This document shows, piece after piece, positions 32,060-43,281 of a DNA stretch of 64,000 nucleotides. Source of the DNA: Escallonia rubra (taxonomy: Eukaryota; Streptophyta; Magnoliopsida; Escalloniales; Escalloniaceae); assembly GCA_033065855.1 (NCBI GenBank), contig JAVXUO010001173.1, forward strand, positions 248,001-312,000, written 5' to 3'. Each line of letters begins with the position of its first letter. Positions within the stretch are counted from its first letter, which is position 1. Position numbers and translations under genes: made by a program. Under the pieces are notes generated by a model. That model saw nothing but the letters and a program-made list of their open reading frames with translations, did no database searches and was not told the DNA's origin.

Positions 32060-33805
32060 GTGTTGGGAGTGCAATGGCTTAAGGCTTTGGGTAGTGTACA
32101 TTTTGATTTTGCCCAACATACCATTGATTTCCAATACTATGGCAAGGAAGTGAAGCTCCAAGGCAATAGTGTGTCAGGGGTGTCGATTAAAATGATTTCC
32201 AGAGTAGCCATGGCTAAGTTGCTTAGTAACAACACTGGCAGCTTGTATGGTCAAGTTTTTGCTATCACTGCATGTAACCAAACAGGGGTTCCATCAACAC
32301 AGGTTCAAGCCTTAGTAACTAAATAGACAGATGTATTTGATGAGCCTTCTTAGCTTCCCCCTTGCAGGCCGCAAGATCATAAGATTAATCTTAAGGAAGA
32401 AGCACAACCTGTGAATATCAAACCTTATAGAGTGTCTTATGTGCAGAAAAAGGAGATAAAAGATATCATCGACCAACTTCTGGCTACAGGTGTGATTCAA
32501 CCAAGTAATCTTCTTTGGCTTCACCTATGTTGTTAGTCAAGAAAAAAGGATGGAACATGGAGGTTATGTGTGGACTATCAGGAGTTAAACAAAATCACTT
32601 TGAATGATAGATATCCAATACCAATTATTGATGAACTGTTAGATGAATTGCATGGCTCCAGTGTATACTCCAAGTTAGACTTAAGAAGCAGGTATCACCA
32701 AATAAGAATGGTGGAAGAGGACATACCCAAAACAGCCTTTAGAACTCATGTGGGGCACTACGAGTTTAGGGTGATGCCCTTTGGGCTCACTAATGCCCTA
32801 ACAACCTTTCAAATTTTGATGAATGAGGTGTTTAGGCCGCACCTGAGAAAGTTTATCTTGGTATTCTTCGATGACATTCTTATTTATAGCCAGGACATGC
32901 CCACTCACTTGGAGCATTTGAGAATTGTGTTACAGTTGTTGAGAGACAACCATTTATATGCCAAAATGAGTAAATGTACTTTTGTACATAGTAAAGTGGA
33001 GTACTTAGGGCATATTGTATCACATGAAGGGGTATCTACTGATGAGAGTAAGATTGAAGCTATGATCCAGTGGCCGAGACCTCAATCTGTGAAGGACTTT
33101 AGGGGATTTTTGGGACTCACGGGCTATTACAGAAAGTTCGTAGCTAATTATGGTGCAATCAGTAGGCCTCTAACAGCACTCCTCAAGAAAAATGCCTTTC
33201 TTTGGGACTCTACAGCTGAACAAGCCTTTTCCTACCTCAAACAGGCTATGGCTTCAACTCCCGCGCTAGCCCTACCTAAATTTTCATAACCATTTAAAGT
33301 CGAGACAGATGCAAGCAATTAGGGAATATGGGATGTTCTCATGTAAAATGGAAGACCACTTGCTTACTATAGCAAGGCCTTGGGAACCAAGAATGCTGGG
33401 TTGTCTGCCTATAAGAAGGAACTCATTGCTGTGGTACAGGCAGTGACCAAATGGAATACTTATCTCAGTCATCAGCCTTTCATATTGAGAACCGACCATT
33501 ACAGCTTGAAGTACCTTCTAGGGCAAAGAGTTACTTCAATATTACAGCAAAAATTCTTATCCAAACTGCTGGGATATGAGTTCCAAATTCAATATAAGAA
33601 GGGGGTGGATAATGGTGCTGTTGATGCATTATCCAGATTGCCTGAACCACCAGCTGCCTTGGAATGTGCAGCCATTACCACATTAGTTCCTACCTGGGCC
33701 CAAGAAATCCAAGCGAGCCTAAATGAGGACATTGTAGCTCAACAGCACATACAAATGTTACTTCTAGATCCCATGGCTACCAGCTTTTACTCTTACAATG
33801 AATGA
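32060..33805 (+). pseudogene. Ty3 reverse transcriptase and RNase H, with stops
   Basis: The RT core is mostly readable: '[15 protein letters not shown]', '[13 protein letters not shown]', 'VMPFGLTNA' and the catalytic 'FFDDILIYS' near 32,865-32,890. RNase H follows with 'LRTDHYSLKYLLG' and 'GAVDALSRLP'. Stops fall near 32,323, 32,530, 33,287 and 33,320, splitting the region into several frames. The RT starts inside the conserved block because the upstream part is frameshifted; the ATG at 32,570 is not a real start. Confidence 0.88.
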
Positions 33806-33829
33806 ATACTCAAATACAAAGGCAAGATA

Positions 33830-35265
33830 TATGTGGGGGCAAACACCCAACTAAGGAAGCAAATCCTGGCTGAATTACATGGTGGAAAGAGTGGGGGCCA
33901 CTCAGGAATCAAGGCAACTTAACAAAGGATTTTGGAGTTATTCTATTGGCTTGGTATGAGGCAAGAAATACAGGAGGAAGTAAGTCAATGCGATGTGTGC
34001 CAACGGAATAAGACTGAGAACATTAAAATGCCAGGTTTACTTCAACCCCTACCTGTACCAGATCAGTTGTGGACTCATTTAACTATGGACTTCATTGAAG
34101 GACTCCCCAATTTTGGAGGTAAGAGTGTGATTTTAGTGGTGGTAGATAGGCTAAGTAAATATGCACATTTCTTAGCACTATCTCACCCGTTTACAACTGA
34201 ATCAGTAGCCCAACTATTCTTTGATCAAGTGGTTAGGCTTCATGGCCTACCAAATTCTGTGGTCAGTGATAGGGATAAGGTTTTCCTTTCCCAATTTTGG
34301 CAGTAACTATTCAAGATGATGGGTACTACCCTTGCTATGAGTACTGCGTACCACCCTGAAACCGATGGCCAAACTGAAAGAGTCAATAGGTGTTTGGAAA
34401 ATTACTTGAGGTGTATGACAGGCCATAAACCAAAACAGTGGTTAAAATGGTTGTCCCTGGCTGAAATATGGTATAATACAAGCTTCCATCTGTCACTGCA
34501 GACAACTCCTTTTGAAGTATTGTATGGATATAAGCCAAAGATACTGGGGTTGACTCAGCTAGAATCTATAGGCATAATCCCTTGGACTCTTACTTAAAAG
34601 GCAGGATGAATATGATACAACACCTCAAGACTAATTTGGTGGAGGCACAGAATCGTGTGAAACAGTATGTGGATGCTCACATGACAGAGAGAGAATTTGC
34701 AGTGGGGGACTTGGTTTACCTCAGGCTTCAACCATATAGACAGACTACCATAGCTATGATGAAGAATTTAAACCTTTCTCCCAGATTTTATGGACCCTAT
34801 GAGATGTCGGAAAGAATTGGAGTTGTCGCCTATAAACTCAAGCTTCCCGATACGTCACTGGTACACCCAGTATTCCATGTATCCTTATTGAAGAAGAAGA
34901 TTGGGTCTGACATTACTTCATCTCCTGAGCTACCATACACCAACGCTGAAGGTCAATTTTTGATGGAACCGTTAGTTATATTAGATCGGCGGTTAATTCA
35001 GAGGAATCATGCTTCCATCACTCAAGTTTTGGTGAAATGGTTCGATTTGGCGGATGGCAATGAAACCTGGGAGGACTGGGACATGATTAAGGCTCGATTT
35101 CCAAATTTCCATCCTTGGGGACAAGGATCAATTCAAGGGGAAGATAATGTTGTGCCTGCCAAGGCGCGAGCTCCAATTAAGATTCGGATCAAGCGCCGAT
35201 CGGTGATGGCAGAGTTTACTGGAGAAGTTCCACAATCAGGGAAGGCATCAACGGTTGCGATTTGA
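33830..35265 (+). pseudogene. Ty3 integrase and chromodomain, with stops
   Basis: An HHCC zinc region ('GGHSGI', 'CDVCQRNK') precedes the DDE core: 'LTMDFIEGLP', 'VVSDRDKVF' and the Glu in 'GQTERVNRCLE'. A stop interrupts at about 33,919 and again at about 34,304, and the frame shifts near 34,590. The C-terminal part ends with a chromodomain-like segment 'VLVKWFDLADGNETWED', which places the element among chromoviruses. The last frame runs about 117 bp into the 3' LTR before stopping at 35,265. Integrase joins element DNA to the genome; the chromodomain biases targeting to chromatin marks. Confidence 0.88.
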
Positions 35266-35666
35266 AAATGAAAACGCGCAACAAGTGAACGGTGGAAGAT
35301 CAAGCGCATGTGGCATGCCACGTCACATCACAAGGCTTAGTTAGCAGCTTAGGTGTCTAAATAAAGCCAGTTGTCTTATTTCAATTGGCTTATTAGTTAA
35401 CAATAAAATTGATTCGTGGACCATTCGCTAATGGGCAGGTGTTCCCTTCGTTGGAACCAAAATCTGTTTAAAATTCTGTTTGTTGAGAGTTTGTTAGGAA
35501 AGAGAGATAAGGTGGGTATAACAGAGACAGGGAGGTTGGGTGTAATGCATGAAATCCATTTAGTTAATGAAAAATTCTCTTCTTCCTCTATAATTCTTCT
35601 TCTTCTCTGCTGGTTTTCTTCTACCTCCATGAGAAATCGACTGTAGCAACTCCTGCATTTGCTACA
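35148..35666 (+). repeat. Ty3 3' LTR
   Basis: 519 bp, the same length as the 5' LTR, directly followed by the 'tcatc' target duplication. A polypurine stretch at 35,135-35,145 precedes it. Confidence 0.95.
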
Positions 35667-36691
35667 TCATCATCCTCGGTGACAGTGGGTCAGTTCATAC
35701 CCCCCAAAACTCTTTATGGAGAATCAAAGTTCAAATTTTTTGGGTGTTTAATTGATTGTTGTTGGCAGGGTTGGGAAGACATCTCTGATGAACCAGTATC
35801 CTTTTAGTTTGAATTGTTGTTGAATTTATGTGTGTGTGTTTTGTGTATCGTGTGTGAGTTTTTGTGTCTGCTGGCGAATTGATGGATGTTTTGGGGATTA
35901 TTGGGATTTTGTTTGGGCCTTGAATCGTTGCGAATAGATATGTGAATCGAAAGTTCAGTAATCAGTACAAGGCGACGATCGGGGCCGATTTCTTGACCAA
36001 GGAAGTCCAGTTTGAGGACAGGCTTTTCACATTGCAGGTCAAAACTTTACATTACTTATTTATGTCATGTTCAACCTATACGTGTTTCATTTTGTTACTT
36101 GATTCCTCCCAAAATTACTTGTAAATGGGAAATTATATTTGGAACAGAGGAACAAATTTCTGATACATCTCTAACAAATAGTCAATTATGAAAGAACTTA
36201 TTGTCCACCTTATTTAGATATGAACCCATCTGATTCAGAAGGAATGAACTTGGATCAGCATCCCGATTTCATTTTAAACATGGGTTTGATTCACACTCTT
36301 AAGTTCTAAAAAATATTTAATCAAAAAGAGGGAACGAGTCGTTGACTAAATAAATGAGTTGAGAAAGGGTAGATTGATAGTGCATTAATTTTTTTTCCAT
36401 ATGTGGATTAAGTCCTAGAACTCTGAATTTGCCACTCGGAATGAAACGTATTTGCAGGCCAGGCCGCATGCTATAAACATGTCATATGGTTTCATTGGTT
36501 CAAGTGCAGTCTTGAGCGGACTCATTCTCTTGTGTTCCTCTAGATTTGGGAGGAGGGTCAGTTGTATGATTGTCCTGAGAGGATCAAACCTAATTTCACC
36601 ACCCATTTTGGCAGTCAATAGTTTGTTTCAGAAAGGGTAGAAAGCTTTGTACACAAAAATGAAAACTTTGTGTGGATTACGAAGCTGTCCC

Positions 36692-37245
36692 TGTTAGATT
36701 TATTTCATTCATCTTGACCCCATAATCAAGACCATTAGAATTTTACAATAGCATAAACATAAGAACAATAGGGTTACGAACTCACCGAAATCGTTGGAAG
36801 CCATAGATTACCAAAAGCTTTATTCTGATGATGAAAGAATGCCAAGATGCGGAAGTGAACACGTACCCTTTTGGTATTGATCTTCACTACTCTTCTCTAT
36901 TCTTGATGATGAAATAGAGTAGTGTATTTTTTCTTTAGTCTAGGAGGCAAAAGAGTGGCTAAACCTTATGATACCCTAGCCTCCAAGAAGAAAAGATATT
37001 TACATAGAGAGAGTAGTGAGATAAACCCTAAAGCCTGTCAAATCTCAACTGTCCATCAAAGTTAAGAGATTAGGGTCTATAAGCCTTTTATACACTATAA
37101 ATCATTAGTGTATTGGATGCTAAATTAAATAGGCCCATAATTTTATTTAACCAATTGAATAAATTAATGTCCAAGTCAAATAAATAGTCAACATTAGTAT
37201 GACCCGTTAGGCCACTTAATTGGATTGGACCGATCAAATCCAATA
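36692..37245 (-). repeat. copia 3' LTR (complete)
   Basis: 554 bp, plus-strand start 'tgttagatttattt'. The minus-strand 5' end reads 'tattggattt', suggesting an original TG altered to TA. It is preceded on minus by the polypurine tract 'aagtgggagaa'. Confidence 0.9.
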
Positions 37246-37639
37246 TTCTCCCACTTGGCCAAGGTTAACATCATAAATTTTGACATAACGAAATTGAACA
37301 AAGCATCCCGTAAGTTAGGCCAAATTTAACAAGACATACTAAAACCGAATCGAAGATAGTATCCATATCTCTCAATGCCACATAACCGTTCTCCGGTTAC
37401 AATCTTAGATCTTTTGCTAAATATGACAGTTAAACAACTTAATAGGCATGAACTCTACCGTTCCATAATAAATAACCATATGAACAAGTTCGTGTGATCC
37501 TTACATGAGTGTTTGTTTCAGAATACTTCAAATGTGCACTTTTAACGAGAAGTAACAAACCATAATCATAATATTCAGAATCCATAACATAAGGTGATCA
37601 CATAAATAAATGTCTCAAATCAAAATCACATCATCAAAA

Positions 37640-39190
37640 GGGAAAAGCTATCAAACAAACCCATGCTAGCAACATATTCTCTAAAGAGACTGGGTGGTAA
37701 GCTTTTCGTCATGAAATCCGCTGGCATAACAGTCGTACTGATATGCTGAATAGAAAATATGTGATTCTGAATTATATATCTCACAATGAGGTATTTAATC
37801 ATTAATCTTAAAGGTGTCTACACACCCTGCATAATCAAAATCAGAATAACCAATAACCTCAAAGTTATCTGACTTCCTATAGGTAAGCATGAAATCCTTG
37901 GTACCCTGTAAGTAGCGCATGACTTTCTTGACTGCTTTCCAATGACCCATTCCTGGGTTTATTTGGTAACGTCCAAGCATGCCAACAACATACGCTATAT
38001 CTAGGCGAGTACAGACTTGAGCATACATAAGACTCCCTACTGCTGATGCATAGGGAATACGCTCCATTTCGTCTTGCTCCAGTTGATTCCTAGAACATTG
38101 TAGCAAACTAAATTTGTCACCCTTAAGAATAGGGCCAATAGTGGGAGCACAGTTATGCATATTGAACCTTTTCATAACCTTATCAATATAGGCTCTTTGG
38201 GAGGATCCCAATATCTCACGAGACCTATCTCGGTGAATCTCAATGCATATAACATAAGAGGCCTCTCCAAGATCTTTCATATCAAAATTCTTAGACATAA
38301 AGTTTTTGGTCTCATGCAACATATGCATATCACTACTAGCAAGTAAGATATCATCTACATACAAAACTAGAATGATAAACTTACTCCCACTGATCTTTAG
38401 GTATATATACATTGGTCCACTGCATTTTCTTTAAAGCCAAATTTACTAATCACATGATGAAACTTAAGATACCATTGTCTAGAGGCTTGCTTTAATCCGT
38501 ATATGGATTTCTTCAACAGACATTTCATATGTTCCTTACCTTCAACCATAAACCCTTCTGGTTGAGTCATATAGACATTTTCATGCAAGTCAAGATTAAG
38601 AAATGCAGTCTAAACATCCATTTGATGTAGCTCTAAATCATAATGAGCCACTAAAGCCATGACTATTCGAAAGGAATCTTTTTTCAGCACAGGAGAAAAT
38701 GTTTCATTATAATCTATCCCTTCCCTTTAAGTGACACCTTTAGCGACGAGTCTAGCCTTGTATCTTTTGACATTACCTTTAGGATCTAGCTTAGTTTTGT
38801 AGACTCATTTATAGCCTACAGCTTTGGCCCCTTCAGGCAAGTCAACAAGGTCCCAAACTTCATTTATTTTCATTGACTCTAACTCATTTTTCAAGGCCTC
38901 AAGCCATTAAGTTGATTGATCGCTCATAATAGCTTCTTTAAAGGATTTAGGATCATTTCCTATGCCTAAATTATAGTCAGCATCATCTAGGTACACAATA
39001 TAGTCATCAGAGATGGCTGTCCGTATCTCTCTTCCTGACCTTCAAAGAGGTTGCTCGTTAGCAGGAATTGGAGCAAGATCCGTAATAGGGGGCACATCAT
39101 TAGGTATTACCTCGGGTGCATCGTTATCCTCTATATGAGGTAATGTCGCACCAACCTTTTGGATAACAGGAATAGAAACATGATCCAGAA
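37640..39190 (-). pseudogene. copia reverse transcriptase with gutted RNase H
   Basis: RT motifs are recognisable: 'SIYGLKQASRQWY' and the catalytic 'LYVDDILLASSD', followed by 'YLQGTKDFMLTYRKSD'. The N-terminal part (38,600-39,190) is broken by stops. RNase H begins 'GYSDFDYAGC' and then jumps within about 100 bp to its far C-terminal end, 'HISTTVMPADFMTK', in another frame. Most of the catalytic domain has therefore been deleted. Without RNase H the element could not complete its own reverse transcription. Confidence 0.88.
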
Positions 39191-39195
39191 TTTCC

Positions 39196-40235
39196 TCAAG
39201 GTTTATTATTCTTGGTGTATACTCCCACTATACTCAGCATCTTAAAAAATACTGCATGCCTAGTTTTAACAATTCTAATGGTATGTGATGGACAGTAAAA
39301 TCTGAAACCCTTAGACCTTTCAGGGTAACCTATAAAATGACAACTTATGGTCTTGGGATCAAGTTTTTTAGTATTTGGATTGTAGACTTTTGCTTCAACT
39401 AAACAGCTCCACACATGAAAATATTCTAAACTTGGTTTCCTCTGTGTCCACAATTCAAAAGGTGTTTTAGGCACAGACTTGCTGGGAACCCTGTTAAGTA
39501 GCTGTTTTAAGTGCTTCAACCCATAAAAACGATGGTAGAATGCTTTGACTTATCATACTTCATACCATATTCATGAGGGTACGATTTTGCCGTTCAGCTA
39601 CATTATTCTGCTGGGGTGTCCCTGGCATTGTATACTGAGCAACGATGCCACATTCTTCCAAATATAAGGCAAAAGGACTAGGGTTACGACCCGTTTCAGA
39701 GAATTTTTCATAATATTCTCCGCCTCTGTCAGATCTTACAACTTTAATCTTTAGGTCGACTTGATTTTCAACTTCGGCTTTGTAAGTCTTAAACATGGCA
39801 AGTGAGTTGGATTTTTCATGAATTAGGTAAACATATCCATAACGAGAATAGTCATCAATGAAGGTAATAAAGTATCTATGACCACTAATACCCGATGTAG
39901 GAAAAGGTCCACAAATGTAAATGTGGATAACCTTTAAAAGTCTCGTATTCCGAGTGGCACCATGTTTATTGCCTTTTACAAATTTTCCTTTAATACATTC
40001 AATACATGTCAAAATTTGAGAAATCTAAAGAATGAAGAATTTCATCCTTAATGAGGCGTTCCATTCGGCCTCGTGATATGTGACCTAGACGTTCATGCCA
40101 CAATTTAGCAGAATTTTTATTTTCTCGTTTTCTCTTACCACAAGTTTTAGCAACTACATCATTCACGTTCATTGTTTTCAAGGATTCAGTAAAAGAAGCA
40201 TTCAAAAGTAATTTGTAGTGGTTTCCCTCTAACAA
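39196..40235 (-). pseudogene. copia integrase
   Basis: The zinc region 'LWHERLGHISRGRM' is followed by a catalytic core with 'FITFIDDYSRYGYVY', 'VVRSDRGGEY' and 'GTPQQNNVAERQNRT' (third acidic residue). A stop near 40,010 separates the zinc region from the core, and another break lies near 39,540. The C-terminal part continues with 'SCLVEAKVYNP'. Integrase upstream of RT is diagnostic of copia. Confidence 0.9.
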
Positions 40236-40438
40236 ACCAGAACTAAAAACTCTAGACTAAAGGGAAAGAGATAAGCCTTTATTCTCAAACTTAAATGAAT
40301 ATCCATAAGCGTCAAGTCTAGAAACAAAAATAATTTTCTAGTCATACTGGGAACATAAACAGTATCAACTAAATCCAAATTGAAGCCAATATCCAAAACT
40401 AAATGGAGAGTTCCTGCAGCTTCAACTTGAGCTTTCTC

Positions 40439-41517
40439 TCAATTTCCTACTAGAACATTATGGTCCCCTTTGTTTAACTTCTTCACGGTAAGGAATTCCT
40501 GCAATGAATTAGTTATGTGCACAGTTGCACCTGTGTCAACCCACCATGTATTTAAAGGAGCATCAATTGTATAAGACTCATAACAAACACAAATAGATAA
40601 ATTACCTTTCTTTTTCAACCACTCTCTGAATTTATGACATTCTTTCTTCATATGTCCTTTATTTTTACAAAAGTGACACCTGGGACCAGAAGAACCCTTG
40701 GTACCAGAAGAACTTGCCTTATCAGTCTTGATTACAGAAGCACTCTTATTCCCTTGCATGCTACCTTTGCCAAATTTCTTTCCTTTTCATTTTCCTTTAG
40801 ATGGACCAGTTATGGCAACGTGAGCACTATCAGTTTGTTCAGACTTTAGCCTCTCTTCTTCTTGCACACACATGGAAATCAACTCGCTCATCTTCCACTT
40901 CTCTTTCTGCGTGTTATAGTTGATTTTAAAAGGACCAAACTGCGCAGGAAGGGAATCATAATAAAGTGCACGAGAAAACCTTCAGAAATTTTCATGTCCA
41001 AACCTTTTAGTTGAGAAGCCATATCATTCATCCGTAAAATATGCTCACGAACACCGTTGGATCCACTGTACTTGAGCGTAACCATTTTAGTGATAAGAGT
41101 AGTAGCATGTGCCTTGGAAGAATCCTGAAACTATTCTTCAATATGAGCAAGGTAAAGCTTAGCATTATCCAAGTTAGGAATGGCTCCTCGAATAGCAGTA
41201 GTAATGGAGCCTTTCATAATCATTAGGGATATGCGGTTGGAATGCTCCTACTTTTCATAAGCCGCCTTTTGCTCAGCAGAGCTTTCAGCCGTAAGGGCAG
41301 CAAACGCGTCAACCCGTAAAGCATAATCCAAATCCACAACTCCAAGGATTATGCTAATCTGCTCTTTCCATTTTCTAAAATTGGTGTCGCTCAATGATTT
41401 AATAGAGGAAATATAACTAGTAATTGCAGCACGATTATACGCTAAATAATAACAATAATCATGCACATTAGTACCAAAAATCCACATGATGAAAATAGTT
41501 AGTTCATCATTTAACAT
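40439..41517 (-). pseudogene. copia gag, zinc knuckle and protease
   Basis: The gag start is at 41,517, with 'GTNFRKWKEQ'-like wording 'LSDTNFRKWKEQISIILG'. Gag continues through broken frames to a CCHC knuckle 'CHFCKNKGHMKKECH' near 40,640-40,690. The protease follows with 'WWVDTGATVHI'. Stops and frameshifts near 40,790, 40,890 and 41,230 interrupt it. Confidence 0.87.
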
Positions 41518-42795
41518 AATAAAATAAATTGAGGGATAAACAATTTATTTGTATGAAAAAGGTAAATACACAAAACCTTTCTCAAAAGGAAAAAAAATAA
41601 CATATCACTTATAACCTTCCGTTGGGCCGGTTATTAACACACAAGTGTTTTTCCGTCCTGAACAATTTGGAAATCATTAAAAGCAACATGAGCACGAATT
41701 ATATCACCTTTGGGCAGAAAATAATTTGACCCATACAACTTATTATTTCCTTTCTTTCCGCTTAAAATTTAAAATATAATCTTCTGTTGGGCCGATTAAT
41801 ATTTTAATTAAAAAGCGTAACGTGATATGGTTTATCATTATCTCAACTTATAAAAGACAATAAACTTCCGTTGGGCCGCTTACTGCCAAAATAAGTAAGA
41901 ACCACTAATTATTTCAAGTTCATTATCATAGTCTAAACATGCCAAACAAAGCATAAAGGTTTAGCATAATCTCGTAATTTTAGACTAATTCTTGAAATTA
42001 TAATAATATTGACACGTTATATTCATCAGTATCCCTAAATAAACTAATATTAAAATACATATGTTATCAATAATAACATATCAATTAAACAATTTCAATA
42101 GGGATATAATATTAAGTGACTTTATAAATTTTATTTTACAAGGCCAGTTAAAATAAACAAGCCCTTTTGAAAACCTATTTTTCTTTAAAATGGCCAAAAC
42201 AGGCCCAAATTTCCACATACAAGGCCTTCTTCTTAAGTAGCCAAACAGGCCCAAATTTATGTGGCCAAAACAGGCCCTTCTAACTGGCCAAACGGGCCCA
42301 ATTAAGTGGTCAATTAACAGGCCCAAAACAGGTTTAACTAAGGTCTGGGCCTTTCGGCCCAGTTTTGCAAGGTTGAATAACAGGTCACCATTCCCTTTTG
42401 CTGGGCCAAACCATAAAAACAACAGGCCAGGCCACAAGCCTTTTGGCTGGGCCATTTAACAGCCCACAGTGCCCTTTTGGCTGGGCCAATCTTGAAGGCC
42501 GACGAACAGCCCACATGGCCAACCAACATGCCACATCTTTCTAGCCCCAAAACTAAATAACACAACATCAACAGGCATGAGCCAATGCTTTCGGCCCAAA
42601 CAGGCCACATCATGCCACAAGGGCCAACTGCGTGGGCCCAATTTCATAAGCGAATAGGCTGGGGCCGCTGGGCAACGACCTCCTACGGCGCGCAGACTAC
42701 AGGCAATCCCACCATTTTTTTTTTCTTGCGTTAACATTAATCTTTCAAATATTCGAAGAATTTTAAGGGAAGTTTTATATTCATGCAATTGATTA
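41518..42795 (-). repeat. copia leader with GGCC-rich array
   Basis: The 1.28 kb between primer site and gag holds two repeat families. At about 42,190-42,650 there are more than twenty GGCC occurrences, many as 'caggccca', 'ctgggcc' or 'tggccaa'. At 41,625, 41,782 and 41,870 the motif 'cttccgttgggccg' recurs (one base altered in the second). Open frames here (for example 42,081-42,455) seem to reflect the repetitive composition, not protein. Confidence 0.8.
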
Positions 42796-42814
42796 ACGTG
42801 GCTCTGATACCACA

Positions 42815-43281
42815 TGTTAGATTTATTTCATTCATCTTGACCTCATAATCAAGACCATTAAAATTTTACAATAGCATAAACATAAGAAGAATAGGGTTAC
42901 GAACGCACCAGAATCGTAGGAAGCTATAGATTACCAAGAGTTTTATTCCGATGATGAAAGAACGCCAAGATGCGGAAGCGAATACGTACCCTTTTGGTAT
43001 TGATCTTCACTACTCTTCTCTATTCTATTCTTGATGATGGAATAGAGTAGTGTATTTTTTCTTTAGTCTAGGAGGTAAAAGAGTGGCTAAACCTTATGAT
43101 ACCCTAACATCCAAGAAGAAAATATATTTATATAGAGAGAGTAGTGGGATCAATCCTAAAACCTGTCAAATCTCAACCGTCCATCAAAGTTAAGAGATTA
43201 TGATCTATAAGCATTTTATACACTATAAATCTTTAGTGTATTGGATGTTAAATTAAATAAACCGATAATGTTATTTAGCTA
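42815..43281 (-). repeat. copia 5' LTR (outer end missing)
   Basis: Aligns with the left LTR from 'tgttagatttattt' to about 'atgttatttagcta', then changes abruptly to unit-A-like sequence equivalent to about 6165 onward. Confidence 0.85.

Larger units (their letters stand above)
29983..35666 (+). mobile_element. Ty3/gypsy chromovirus inserted in Rab7 exon 1
   Basis: Two 519-bp LTRs with TG...CA ends are flanked by the 5-bp duplication 'tcatc' (29,978-29,982 and 35,667-35,671). Removing the element and one duplication restores the Rab7 exon exactly. The internal order is gag, protease, RT, RNase H, integrase, chromodomain, which is Ty3-type. A near-consensus tRNA-iMet primer site and a polypurine tract 'aaggggaa' are present. 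Several stops make it non-autonomous. Confidence 0.95.
29947..36037 (+). pseudogene. RAB7: Rab7 (RABG3-type) GTPase, 5' fragment split by a Ty3 element
   Basis: Exon 1 starts 'MASRRRMLLKVI' (29,947-29,982), is interrupted by the 5.7 kb element, and resumes at 35,667-35,688 with 'LGDSG'. Exon 2 is 35,769-35,795 and exon 3 is 35,938-36,037, both with correct phases and GT-AG borders. Together they encode about the first 65 residues: P-loop 'GDSGVGKTS', switch I 'YKATIGADF' and 'EDRLFTLQ'. Rab7 controls late endosome-to-vacuole traffic and is normally about 206 aa. The remainder ('WDTAGQE' onward) is missing: homology to unit A begins about 120 bp into intron 3. Exon sequence is otherwise undamaged, so the break is probably not very old. 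A working copy should exist elsewhere. Confidence 0.93.
36692..43281 (-). mobile_element. Ty1/copia retrotransposon, decayed, 5' LTR truncated
   Basis: LTRs at 36,692-37,245 and 42,815-43,281 bracket gag, protease, integrase, RT and RNase H remains in copia order on the minus strand. Next to the right (5') LTR is the primer site 'tggtatcagagccacg' on minus. The 5' LTR lacks about 85 bp of its outer end, so no target duplication can be read. Unit A has no element at the corresponding point (about 5462). Multiple stops make it inactive. Confidence 0.93.

Noticed and set aside
42081..42815. Three overlapping minus-strand ORFs of 91-124 aa
   Set aside because: They fall in the GGCC-rich leader between primer site and gag, and no motif is present.
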